64,000 bases of DNA, from positions 84,502,271 through 84,566,270 of the forward strand of contig CM066737.1 of assembly GCA_033961575.1 (NCBI GenBank), in the 5' to 3' direction. Positions 12,801 to 23,620 of the stretch are shown here, one piece after another. The translations under genes and the position numbers were made by a program. Numbering within the stretch: position 1 is the stretch's first letter; every line of letters begins with the position of its first letter. The stretch comes from Aselliscus stoliczkanus. Lineage: Eukaryota > Chordata > Mammalia > Chiroptera > Hipposideridae. The notes under the pieces were generated by a model, which was not told the origin of the DNA, made no database searches, and worked only from the letters and a program-made list of their open reading frames with translations.

Positions 12801-13226
12801 GGCCGGCCGAGTGGCGCATTGGTTAAGCGCTGGTTTTGGGATGCCAGCGGCCCCGGTTCGGATCCCACATGAGGGCCAGTGACACTGCCCTCTACAGCTA
12901 ACAACAGCTCCACCTGGAGCTGGGCTGTGCGAGCCCCGGTGATGGTGTGGGCTGCAGCCCCTGCTGCAGTGGGCTGCCATAGGTTACAGTGAGTGGCCCG
13001 CAGCCAGCGTGAGTGGCTGGCAGCCAGCGTAAGCTGCCAATAGCCGCAGTGAGCGACATCCAGAGGCCAGCGACCGATCTGCCTCATCCGGGAAGCGCGC
13101 AATGACGATACCAACAGTGAAGCAACATCCTCCGCAACTAAACTGAAGAACAAAAAGACAGCAACTTGTCTGTTCCCCTTCCCCGATTCCCCAACGCTGT
13201 TCCCCTCGGCCAATTCCCCAATAAAA

Positions 13227-13257
<31 letters not shown>
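12801..13257 (+). mobile_element. Rhin-1-type SINE, full length
   Basis: The head is GGCCGGCCGAGTGGCGCATT with a B-box-like GGTTCGGATCCC. The GC-rich body ends CCCCAATAAAATCTTT and a long poly(A). The AGAGAATGA duplication flanks both ends (12791-12799 and from 13258). It is antisense to CFAP47. The nearly intact sequence indicates recent insertion. Confidence 0.92.
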
Positions 13258-13263
<6 letters not shown>

Positions 13264-13319
13264 TGAAATTAATAAAAGAGCCAAATGGAAATTCTGGAGT
13301 TGGAAACTACAATGACAGT

Positions 13320-13690
13320 TTGAGGAATATAATCAATAATGTTGTAAATATTTTGTGGGGTGTCAGTTAGGGAGACCACTTCAAGGATGGTGTAGAGGCT
13401 TGATCACTGCACTGTACACCTGAAGGTAATGTTGTATAATATTGTATGTAAACTATAATTGAAGATATAGATATAGATACAGATATAGATACAGATATGG
13501 TCACGGGATGTGCAGTATAGTGTAGGAGTGGAGTCAATGGAATTGTAATAGATAGGTATGATGGGGGGGAGTGGAGGTTGTCACTTTGTGAGGGTTAAGA
13601 AGTATAACTATTGCACTGTTTTGTACACCTGAAACTAGTAAAAAAATGATACGAAATTTCAATAAATAAATAAATTAATTAATTAAATAA
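13320..13690 (+). repeat. L1 3' untranslated region
   Basis: The GAGGAATATAATCAATAATG start, GTCACGGGATGTGCAGTATA segment and TTTTGTACACCTGAAACTAG end recur at 32790, 36362 and 57160. It is a bat L1 3' module. Confidence 0.75.
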
Positions 13691-14534
13691 CATAAAATAA
13701 AAAATAAAATTCTCCCTCTTTGAACTTGGGACCCATAAATTCACCAATAACTGCTTTAACGAAAGAATTTTTATGTTGTCAGCAAATCAGCAATAAATGA
13801 TATTGTTAATAAGAAATTACCAAAAGCCTACACATACAATGATTTTAAAAATTGGTAATTATCAAATATTAATAAGCATACATACAGCTTACGTTCTCAA
13901 CACAAATATTGTGAGGATCTGATTTCTAAAGCTGGTGGAAAAGGTTCATAATTTAAGCAGTATATAAGGTACCACTGTCCATCTTCTCCCTCAACATGTA
14001 ACTTTATAAAAATTTTCCTGCTGTGACCTTAAATAATAATTAAGTATTGTATTCTCTTTCCATCTCAAATCTATGCTGTTGCTATTGTTATTAAATCCAT
14101 AGTGCACAAATACATACTTAATATGCAGTTTTAATCAACCATGATGCCTTAGATAAAAATGAATTTTCTGGTTGAATTAATATTTCACTTTTAGAAATTA
14201 ACAGCTGGAATAAAATTGGAAGTGAAAAAAGCCTATTAGTTATAATTTTTTTAAATTGAAAGAACAGTAAATCTCAACAAACAGAAAGCTGACAAGCAAA
14301 ATTCATAAATTTGATATCCTTAGTCTTAGCTTGTATAGATCAAATAGCATTTCAAGGATAGCTGATTGACCTTCATTATTTGTTCTATTTTTATCTGATA
14401 ATGCTTATAAATTTATAGAAATGTCAATACATGAAATTTCGCCTCCAAATAATTCATGTTGAAGAAAATTACATATTTCCCTTAAGACTGGATATAGCTA
14501 ATTGCAATGAATTTATACCAAAACAATAACTTAC

Positions 14535-14623
14535 CTGAAATCTCCAGCAGTATGGAAGGGATTTTTAACTTCCACTGTGAATTCTTTGTATTTATAGCAT
14601 GGGGAATCACACTTTATAATGTC
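14535..14623 (-). CDS. CFAP47: CFAP47 exon, beta-rich domain
   Basis: This 89-bp exon has acceptor TTACCTTAG|GAC and donor GATTTCAG|GTAAGT, phase 0 to phase 2. It encodes DIIKCDSPCYKYKEFTVEV then KNPFHTAGDF. The V.NPF pattern marks the start of another immunoglobulin-like module (strand, then N-P-F turn). It joins the previous exon as KAI-DII without interruption. Confidence 0.93.
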
Positions 14624-14934
14624 CTAAGGTAAAATCAATCAATCAATCAATCAAACTAAATAGTTAAGAACAAAAAAGAATAACCAGAATTCTAAAATAT
14701 AAATTTAAAGTTTCTAAAAACCTGTCCATTTAAATATTACAATGATATTAATTAATTTAAGTCCTCTTTGCCCATAGTGTACTGCTAAAATCTGAGTGAG
14801 AAAGAATACAAATAGATTTCAATTCATCACCAATCCATAGTACTGTGCTAACCGACTAAACTATGGGTCACATCAGTGTTTCCCATATGTTTTGTTAATG
14901 ACTGAGCATGACTTCACATTTACAAATTAAATAG

Positions 14935-14994
14935 TCATATATATATATATATATATATGACTAATATATATATATGACTAATATATATATATGA

Positions 14995-15055
<61 letters not shown>
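14935..15055. repeat. AT-rich tandem array
   Basis: A (TA)n array is interrupted three times by GACTAATATATATATAT units before a pure run of about 55 bp. Confidence 0.95.
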
Positions 15056-15059
<4 letters not shown>

Positions 15060-16288
15060 AATATCCACAACCTAATACCCACAATATAAAGAAGCGGCAG
15101 GCGTGTGTATGTGCACACAGATGTGTGAGTGCATGAATATCTGTGTATGAGTGTGGGATGCCTGGATTTATAATGAGGTGACTACACTGACATATTTGTA
15201 CTATAATAAAAACACAAATGGAAAATATAAAATTTAAATGACCCAAAGGATATCCATAGAGGAACAGATTCTAGGAATTCAACATTTTTAGACTGATCAT
15301 GTTCTTATCTTCTTCTGTGACTCATTATTATTCAATCTGCCTCCAGGTGATTAAGACCATGACTTGGCAGATGGGCAAGTAAACAGACCTCATGGGCTTC
15401 AAGTGTCAGCTTTTCTGTTCCTTAGCCATATTGATAGCAGCCTAAAAACCATCCATGTCTCTTAGATACATGTGGCAAAGCAATGTTTTGTTTCAGACAA
15501 TTTGTATGAGAGGGTTGGGACGTGTAAGAGTTCATTATTCAGGAGAAAATCAGAAGATTACACACAATACACATCTCCGTGAAATTCCAATGCCTGCTTC
15601 CTATTCTGGGCATCATTATCTAACAAGCCGGTGTGTCCATGTGGACATCTTAATATTCTCCTCACACAACTGGCCATCGCTAGAGTCATTCTCTTTACTT
15701 CCTACTTATGTCACTGCACACTTAAAATTCTTCATAATTCCTATGGAAATCTGGCAACATAATAAATTTACTTCTTACTAGAGATGCATGGTAGAAAATG
15801 ATAGTTAGACAAAATAACGACTACAGAAAGTTAATCATAGCAATGTCACAACCATTTTATAGAAATTCTGAAACTCCCACATTCTTTGAGATAAAAACAG
15901 AACCCTGGAACATCATCACCTCTCAATAACTGCCAATCTTAGTATTATCTTTATAATGGATTTGATTGGCAGGACACTCCAGATAAATTGATGAATGTTC
16001 CTATCAGAGAAGAGAAACATTTTCTTTGCTGTGTAAACCACCAACCCTTAATTCAAACAAAAACAGACACAGGCTCAGGTACTGCTTTAACTCAAAGCAC
16101 AAGTCTCCATGGCAGAAGGGTATGTAAGTTGCTCTGTGTATAGTGAACGACTCTTTCAAGAAAAACACAAATGTACAGTAATCCTAAAAATATGACCTTC
16201 AAGTAATACTTAATACAAATTATTTCAAATCCTATTATGAAACTGGAGACTTATTTCCACAGAAAGACCATCATAGCAAGAATATCAC

Positions 16289-16440
16289 GGGTAGCCAGTT
16301 GGCTCAGCTGGTTAGAGCACAGGCTCATAACACCAAGGTTGCCAGTTCAATTCCCACATGGGCCAGGGAGCTGCGCCCTCTGCAGCAAGATTGAAGACAA
16401 TGACTTGACTTGGAGCTGCTGGGTCCTGGAAAAAACACAC
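16289..16440 (+). mobile_element. tRNA-Ile-like SINE
   Basis: The head GGGTAGCCAGTTGGCTCAGC with GGTTAGAGCA and ATAACACCAAGGTTGCCAGT then TTCAATTCCC resembles tRNA-Ile (D arm, anticodon region and T arm in order). The body ends TTGGAGCTGCTGGGTCCTGG and a short A-rich tail. No clear target duplication was seen. Confidence 0.75.
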
Positions 16441-16623
16441 TGTTACACAATACAAAAATTAAAAAACATATCAGTCACAGAAGCCAAAAAAGGAGCAAAT
16501 GTAAGTACACACACAATCTCCAGGAACAAGAGCTGCCAGAAGATAAAACTTGGAAGAACAGCTGTGCTTCGGAAACTCTATGGCCTGAGAGGGGAAGCAA
16601 AGCCATAAAAAATTGGTAAAATT

Positions 16624-16767
16624 AGCCAGCCGAGTGGCTCAGTTGGTTAAGAGCTCGCTCAAGAGTGCAAGCTGAGCTCTTAGCAACAGCTGTTCGAGGC
16701 CAGCCTGAGCTGAGTTGCCGTTGAGCTGCCAACAGGTGGCAGGATGGCTCAGCTAAAAAAAAAAAAA
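16624..16767 (+). mobile_element. Type-B tRNA-derived SINE abutting a CFAP47 donor
   Basis: The head is AGCCAGCCGAGTGGCTCAGT, followed by GGTTAAGAGCTCGCTCAAGA. The element ends CAGGATGGCTCAGC plus poly(A). A perfect 13-bp duplication AATTGGTAAAATT lies at 16611-16623 and 16768-16780. It is antisense to the gene, so the pre-mRNA carries a U-tract ending in AG shortly after the donor at 16787. Confidence 0.92.
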
Positions 16768-16787
16768 AATTGGTAAAATTTACTTAC

Positions 16788-16935
16788 GATGGCTTTAAAG
16801 TTGTGGACTTCACCCCTATGAGCAAAAATCATTGGAGCACCTCCTACTGATTTCATAGGGTTCGAAAGTAACAGCAGTGAAGCTTCCGCAGGATGGAGGA
16901 AGCGACCGGTGAATTCACAGCGATAGTGATTTTGG
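16788..16935 (-). CDS. CFAP47: CFAP47 exon with a SINE at its donor
   Basis: This 148-bp exon is read in phase 2 to phase 0. Two AGs occur close together upstream (TAG then AG, sequence AAATAGAG); only the second, giving exon start C at 16935, fits the phase of the previous exon. It encodes QNHYRCEFTGRFLHPAEA, then SLLLLSNPMKSVGGAPMIF and AHRGEVHNFKAI. The F..RF..PAEASLLL motif is typical of ASH-like domains (a proline-rich edge followed by a beta strand). The donor ATC|GTAAGTA is strong, but a SINE target-site duplication begins immediately after it, at 16780. Confidence 0.93.
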
Positions 16936-17130
16936 CTCTATTTAATAAAAGAAAAAAAGAAAAAAACATTGTACTAAAAAAGACAACTAACATGCACCTA
17001 TTCATTACAGACTATGTGCCCAGTGTCTACGCTCTGCAGTATACTCACTTACACAATAAAATTAAAGACTGTTGCAGATTTCCTAAAGCCTACAATCTAG
17101 TTACTGTCATCAGTTAAAACATGTTGATTC

Positions 17131-18153
17131 ATTTGTATGTCCTCTTTGAAGAAATGTTTGTTCAGGTCCTCTGCCCATTTTTTAATCAGATTGTTTATTT
17201 TTTTTGGTGTTAAGTTATAAGAATTCCTTACATATTTTGATATAAACCCCTTATCGACAGGCATATGAAAAGATGCTCAATATCACTAAGCATCAGGGAA
17301 ATGCAAATTACAACCACAAGATCTCACCTCACACTGTCAGACTGGCCATCAGCAATAAATCAACAAATAAAAACTGTTGGCGAGGATGTGAAGAAAAGGG
17401 AAACCTCGTGCACTATTTGTTGGTGGGACTGTAAACTGGTACAACAACTATGGAAAAGAGTATGGAGGTTCCTCAAAAAATTAAAAATAGAACTATCCTA
17501 TGCCCAGAAATTCCATTTGTGGGTATCTATCCGAAGAAATCCAAAACAATAATTCAAAAAGATATATGCATCCCTATGTTCACTGCAACATTATTTACAG
17601 TAGCCAAGATATGGAAGCAACTAAGTGTCCATCGATAGGCAAATGGATAAAGAAGAGTTGGTACATATATGTAATCGAATATTACTCAGCCATAAAAAGA
17701 ATGAAATCTTGCCATCTGCCAACGACATGGATGGACCTAGAGAGTATTATAGTAAGTGAAATAAGACAGAAAGAGAAAGGCAGATGCCATATGATTTCAC
17801 TTATATGTTGAATCTAAAAAAAATAAATAAATGAACAAAACAGAAACTCCTAAATACAGAGAACAAAAGGATGGTCGCCAGATAGGAGGGGGTTGGGGTG
17901 ATGGGTGCAAAAGGTGAAAGGGAATAAAAAGCACAAATTGCCAGTTATAAACATCGTCATGGGGATATAAAGTACAGCATAGAGAATAGAGTCAATAATA
18001 TTGTAATAACTGTGTATAGTGTCAGATGGGTACTCGATTTATTGGAGTTATCACTTCATGAGGTATATAAATGTCTAATCACTATGTTTTACACCTGAAA
18101 CTAACATAATACTGCATGTCAACTATAATTGGAAATAAATTATTTTTAAAACG
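17131..18153 (+). mobile_element. 5'-inverted (twin-primed) L1 fragment
   Basis: 17131-17262 is L1 ORF2 in minus orientation (TCCTCTTTGAAGAAATGTTT), while 17263-18153 is L1 ORF2 end and 3' region in plus orientation (AGATGCTCAATATCACTAAG, then YIYVIEYYSAIKRMKSCHLP). The flanks at 17116-17130 and 18154-18168 are near-identical (AAAACATGTTGATTC versus AAAACATCTTGATCC). A single twin-priming insertion explains this; it has no function. Confidence 0.88.
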
Positions 18154-19649
18154 AAAACATCTTGATCCAGCCTGTAAGATCTAAAGTTCACTTCCAAATG
18201 TATGTATAATCTACCAAATATTGGGTTTTCTAACAGCTAGTCACAGAAAATCATATATGTATTTTTATGTGACTTTCATAGGATATTCTGTGCTATGGTT
18301 TAGGCAAATTTAGTCATCTAACTGGTTTTTGCTACATAGAAAAAAATGAGGAAGACTAATAATTCAAAAAATTACTTAAAGCTGTGGCTGAAAATAAATT
18401 CAAATCTCAAATCAAACTAATGGTATCTAAGTAGCATCATTTTTACTAGCAAGATACAAGTAATTACAAGAAGGAAGAAAGAAAACATGTCCATATCCTT
18501 AATCTTCAACTTCTTGGTCTAAAACACAGTAAGAAGGTACAGCAGAGTTGATGGCCTTGGAGGAGATTTCATTTCCCGCTTTGTAAGGGAATGACTGCTC
18601 AATGGTATCCTGACAACCTTGCATGACAAGACATAGGCCACATATGCCAGCCTTAACTGCCATGGATGTAAGTCTTGGCAAAAAGCCCGGTGATTCTCCT
18701 GTAACATGAGAGCATGGAGGCTCAAGACATGCTGCTCCGAAAACACTTCTCACTTGCCTCCCTATGTCCCCTGAGAGGCTATCACCAGTTTCTCACTGCC
18801 TCCTAGATTCTGATGAGGTCAGAGGCTTGCTACCTAGTCCCTTTCAGGGCAGAGTTACAGGCCAGAAAACTACTTAGGTGCAGTATGAAACTGACTTTTA
18901 GCAACAGAGGGTCCTACCATGCACGATGCAGTCATCGGGCCCCCTTTGTTTTGGGTTACGCTGTGCAAGGGACACCAGGATCTGGCCCCTTTGATTACTT
19001 TTGCTTTCATTGTTTATGTAAGTAAAGAACTCTCCAAATAAGCAATGGTTTTCATTGTTTCTTTACTGGCTGAATCTTGCCACAAGGGTGACAAATCTTG
19101 GGGAAAGTTTACCCTTGCCTTTGCTCTGGTTCCTAGCATAATTAGCATAGTTAGCATTATACATCCCACCACAGTTATTCTTAGTACCAACTATCACCTA
19201 TCACCTTTCCTTAGCATACATATTTGGGAATGGAGATGGGAGTAGATACTTTCAGTGTCAAACTTTGGCTCAACTTCCCTAGAATTACAGTAATTAAAGA
19301 ATTACTGTTGAATGGGTGAATTTAGGGAGCAGCACAGAGTAAAATGAATGGGGGACATTCAAATCAATAGAAATGTTCTCAAAATTGCCTTTTAGAGAAA
19401 ATTACAGCTCACGTCCAGCAGGAGTGGGGATGCTTTTTATTCAGATATGGCATCACTAATCTGCTCAATTTGGGCAAAAGGATTTCTTCTTGGCTATTAT
19501 GAAAAAGCTCATGGACTTGAATTTAATTGACGACAAAGAATATTTGACCTTGAGATCTTTTCCTAGGTGTAATAGGCTCAAACTCTGCTATGATACTTGT
19601 GAGTGATTTAGGATTTTTCTAGACATTCTAAAATTTATCATTAGACAAA

Positions 19650-20250
19650 ACCATTCATTTCGTTCAATTAATATTTATAGAGAATTTATAATGTTCTAGG
19701 CACGGTAGAGGTTTTGGGGATACAGTAATCAGAAAAAAAAACACATACTATTCATGATCTCCTGGATCTTCCATTGTACAGGACATGATAGACATTAACT
19801 ATGTCAGCACAAAATAAATGTGAAAGTTACAAAGTATATATGTGCTATAAAGTGGTATGAGAGCACATAATGGGGAGTATGATATAAGTCTGAAGGGTCA
19901 GAAGAGGTGATATGTTAAGTGGCATACAAAGGATGAGAATGAGTTAGCTAGAATGAACAGGGGAGGAAAGAAGGCCCAAACCAAGGCCCCTGATAGGAGG
20001 AAGTATGATGTGTTTGGAGAACTTGACCCAAGGCCAGTGGTGCTGAAACTTAGAGAGTAAAGGTGTTAGTGATGCACGATAAAGCCAAGAGGCAGCCATG
20101 AAAAGCCACATGGATCATGCTGAGATATTCAGTTTGTACCATAATAGTGAAGGGAAGCTACAGGACTATTTTAAGTTGAAGAATAACATGAACAAAATTG
20201 CATCTAAAAAAATCATTGCCATTCTAATACAGAGGATGAACTGCAGAGAA
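19650..20250 (+). repeat. Old mammal-wide LINE-like repeat
   Basis: It begins with AATTAATATTTATAGAGAAT, GTTCTAGGCACGG and GGGGATACAGTAATC, and later has GAAGCTACAGGACTATTTTA. The order matches the common repeat of the CTATGTGCCAGGCACTG type. Family uncertain. Confidence 0.5.
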
Positions 20251-22118
20251 GCCTTTGGGGAATGTATTGTCACAGCTCAGTTTAAAAATTATGGTGCATG
20301 AAATTACGATGGAAGAGATGGATAAGAAGAAAAGATGACAAATGTAAGATACATTAGGTAAAATCAATAGCACTAGGTAATGGATTACATCTCCATGGAA
20401 GGTGATTGCAAAAAGATTTTCAAGAATGACCATAATCTAAATAACATGCAATTAGTAAATGAATTTATACACCTATAGTTAAGTCCCATGAAACACAATG
20501 TAAAATACAGTATCCTTTTCATGAGGCCAATGGCTGGTTCTAGGACCATGAAGATTTTAGTTTCTCTTGAGTATAGATATTACTTGTCCGAATTTTGTTG
20601 AAGCATGTAAGTGCCCAGGATTCCTTCCTGAATGTGTCAGAATGTTCAGAATCAAATGGGTGGTCTACCTCAGTTCACGTCTTAGGTCTCCAGGTATGTA
20701 TATCATAATTATAACTTTTACCTTAATTTTCTTACTTTGTATTTTCGTTTTGTTCCAACTGCCTCCCCCTCATTAAAAAAAATATCCTTCATATTACTTG
20801 TACCTCATAAACTACTTCAATTGACTTTCGGAAAAGATGGAGAACAAATATATAACACAGCATTGTCAGTGCCCATACGGCTCAATAAGAATAATGAGGG
20901 GAAAAAAGAAACAAACAAAAGAAACAGAATGATTTTTTAAAAGTATACTTTCACATTTATGACAGCCACTCTATGGTTATAGCTAAATTTAGTGACCAAG
21001 TTAGATGGAGAAATAAATAAGCTTGTTTATATGCTGGTAGAGCTGTTTAATCTTTCTATGTAAATGATGTCTCTGGGAATTTAAATCCACAGCTGGAAAG
21101 AAGAGCCATTATTAATTGTGTTTTAGAGAGAATCTAAGACAGGATATGATATATAGAGATAATTATATAATATCTGATAATGATAAGGCTATAGATCGTT
21201 TTTGCTTAAAAAAAAACACCACAAAATAGTTTTTGAACCTTATTTATAAAAACCGAAGACTGTATGAATTACTCTAGCTGAAGGGATACTTAAAGAACCA
21301 CCTAATAATAGTATTCAAGCCTACAAAATAAAATGCATCCAGAAAAGTAAATAATTGATTTCCATATACATTGAGAATTAAGCACTACATATTCTGGGAA
21401 CCCTTCTGTGGTGGCTTCTTGTCTTAGGTGGCTTCTTGTCTCCATTTCCCACTAGTTCTGTACACACATCACAAATAAAACAATTATTAAATTATATCCT
21501 CCTTGTGTATTTGCTTGTATGGCATTCTGCTAGATTGTAAATGCTTGTGAGTAGTGTTGATATGTTTTCATCCATGATTCACCAGCCCCTTGAATTGGGG
21601 GGGGTGTGAAGTGTGGGGGGAGCGAATACATATTGATTGCTTCCTGTAAGTTCCAGTTAAAGTACTAGGTGTTTTACCTATATAACTACATTTATTACTG
21701 ATAGCACTGTGGGTAAATATTCTGATCCATATTTCCCAAATAAGAAAATTAAATTGGATCCTAGACTTAGTACATGTCAGTATCAAAGCCCAGCAAGAAA
21801 CTGTTAAATGGGGTTTCAGGCCACACTGATATCTGAAACTCTGATACATTGCTTCTAAGAGAAATCTCATTAAAATGACAACAAAGGAATTTTTTTTATA
21901 AGCTATTGGAGGAAGCCATGAATGAGCCTTGTAGACTCCTAGAGAAGCCATTTCCAGAAATGTCTATTTGCATGGAGGGCAAAATGGGGTTCAAACAACC
22001 CTACTCTTCCCAAGACCCATATAGAATGTCAGGCAATTAGGCATGAAAGCAGAATGCTTTTCCCCCTAAACTGAAATCTGCCAATTGATAAACCTGAACA
22101 TACATAGACTCACAATTT

Positions 22119-22592
22119 GCTTTTTTTTTTTTTAATTGGGCAATTGGGGACAGGGACCAGCCAAGTTGTTGTTCTTCAATCTTTGTTGTGGAGGGCGCCA
22201 GTCGCCACCTGGCTGCCCATTGGCAGCTCGTGGCCTCTAAACTCAAGGTGCTGTGTTCAGTCTTAGTTGCAGGTGGCCGTAGCCACCATCCCATGCGGGA
22301 GTCAAACTAGCAGCCTTGTTGTTAAGAGCTCATGCTCTATCCACTGAGCCATCCGGGCGGCAGCTCAGCTTAGTGCCGAGTTCAGTCTTAGTTGCGGGTG
22401 GGCATAGCCCACCATTGAACAGGCAATCTTGTTGTTACACCAGCTGAGCCATCCTGCGACCTGTTGGCAGCTCAGCAGCAGCTCTGCTAGGGCGCAGCAT
22501 CACTGGGCCATGTGGGATCAAACTGGTGGCCCAGTTGCTCAGAGCTCGCGCTCTTAAGCCAATTTTTAACCAACTGAGCCATTTGGCCAGCC
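22119..22592 (-). mobile_element. Three-headed tRNA-derived SINE
   Basis: Read on the minus strand, the element has three tRNA-like heads, near 22590 (TGGCTCAGTTGGTTAA), 22460 (GGATGGCTCAGCTGG) and 22355 (GGATGGCTCAGTGGATAGAG), each followed by a T-arm-like segment, then a body ending CCCAATT and poly(A). The CACAATTT duplication flanks it (22111-22118 and 22593-22600), so it inserted as one unit. It is in the sense direction of CFAP47 but lacks AATAAA. Confidence 0.82.
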
Positions 22593-22618
22593 CACAATTT
22601 ACATTTGTATTGCCATCT

Positions 22619-22662
22619 TATCATATATGAATTCATATATATATATGAATTCATATATGATA
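22619..22662. repeat. 44-bp perfect palindrome
   Basis: The sequence from TATCATATATGAATTCATAT to its mirror is its own reverse complement over 44 bp, with two EcoRI-type GAATTC cores. It borders an AT/AC repeat and the SINE at 22592. Confidence 0.93.
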
Positions 22663-22688
22663 ATATGATATATATCCATATATATATA

Positions 22689-22689
<1 letters not shown>

Positions 22690-22720
<31 letters not shown>
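22690..22720. repeat. (AC)n microsatellite
   Basis: About fifteen uninterrupted AC units after an ATATATC stretch. Confidence 0.95.
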
Positions 22721-22722
<2 letters not shown>

Positions 22723-22943
22723 GTATCACAAAACAGGAGAGTACATCCTTCAATGTGAAATACTGAGACCAAGAGAAACAAACATAACAACTGACCTCAA
22801 AGAATGTAAAAATAATATAGGTAATAGGTGAGAGTGTAAAAGTCAGAGACATTTATGAAGACATTATGACCCCAATTGAAGATCAGGATGCTATGAAATA
22901 AGGATACTCAATGAAAAAGAAAGTGTTCTTATAAACATATGAG

Positions 22944-22945
<2 letters not shown>

Positions 22946-22985
<40 letters not shown>
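22946..22985. repeat. (ATCT)n microsatellite
   Basis: About ten uninterrupted ATCT units. Confidence 0.95.
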
Positions 22986-23504
22986 ATCTATCCATACACA
23001 ATGACTATGAAAGGATAGAGAAAAATGGCAACATTGGGGTTATCTTTCATGTCTAATTAGTCTTTCACTTTTTCTTTATACTTTCACAGTTTCTAAGTTT
23101 TCTACAATGAGCACATCGTGCTTTTATAATTAGAAACTATATATATGATGTTTTAAATATATATAAAAATTTAACACACACTCCTTCCAGTTTCCTACAG
23201 GATATACAAATGTACTAAACAACTTATTGTCTAACCTCTATGGCCAATATGTATGAAACATAAATCAAAATTAAATGAATACACAAATGAGCTGCTTTAT
23301 GTTGTGAGAAATTTTTAACAAAATTGGTGAGGAATCTCAGCAACATATGAATAATTTATCTATGTGTGAACGATGGATATATATATATCAGTTAAAAACA
23401 AATCCAGGTCACTTTTTTATAATTATAATACACATTAAATCTCTAGGGTTGATGATATGTTCAATGAAGTAAAATAAAAAAGAAAACAAAACAAAAACAC
23501 TTAC

Positions 23505-23620
23505 CTTGCCGAAACTGTCACAGTATTTCCTGTTTGGGAGAGAGAAAAGTCGTCGGCATCTCTTCCAATAATTGTAGCATTATACACTAAGATTTTCGAG
23601 CTTGTATTTCTCACTAGAAC
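23505..23620 (-). CDS. CFAP47: CFAP47 exon, post-CH beta-rich domain
   Basis: This 116-bp exon has acceptor GCAACATAG|GTT and donor GCAAG|GTAAGT, phase 0 to phase 2. It encodes VLVRNTSSKILVYNATIIG followed by RDADDFSLSQTGNTVTVSA. Short alternating beta strands with N-(T/S)-S and D-F-S-L turns are typical of the ASH/MSP-like immunoglobulin folds found in axonemal proteins such as CFAP65 and HYDIN; the assignment of the fold is inferred from this pattern. Confidence 0.93.

Larger units (their letters stand above)
9975..14534 (-). other. CFAP47: CFAP47 intron
   Basis: This intron contains an old LINE-like fragment near 10468-10640, MER5-like relics (11540-11895), a full Rhin-1 SINE (12801-13257) and an L1 3' region (about 13320-13690). 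Nothing is recognised in 9975-10460, 10640-11540, 11900-12790 or 13700-14534. Confidence 0.7.
14624..16787 (-). other. CFAP47: CFAP47 intron
   Basis: This intron contains an AT repeat block (14935-15055), a tRNA-Ile-like SINE (about 16289-16440) and a type-B SINE against the upstream exon donor (16624-16767). Nothing is recognised in 15060-16285; a 108-codon plus-strand open frame there (15455-15781) has no recognised similarity or gene context. Confidence 0.7.
16936..23504 (-). other. CFAP47: CFAP47 intron
   Basis: This intron contains a twin-primed L1 (17131-18153), an old LINE-like repeat near 19650-20250, a three-headed SINE (22119-22592), a 44-bp palindrome with an AC repeat (22619-22720) and an ATCT microsatellite (22946-22985). 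In 18170-19640 and 20260-22100 I recognise nothing; an 84-codon minus frame at 18499-18753 is unassigned. Confidence 0.7.

Noticed and set aside
16289..16360. tRNA gene
   Set aside because: The tRNA-Ile-like sequence has mismatched arms and continues into a SINE body with an A-rich tail.
17500..17811. 103-codon plus-strand frame, and similar frames at 28141 and 33505
   Set aside because: They are the C-terminal end of decayed L1 ORF2, not host genes.
18499..18753. 84-codon minus frame
   Set aside because: No recognised family and no phase-matching splice sites with the neighbouring CFAP47 exons.
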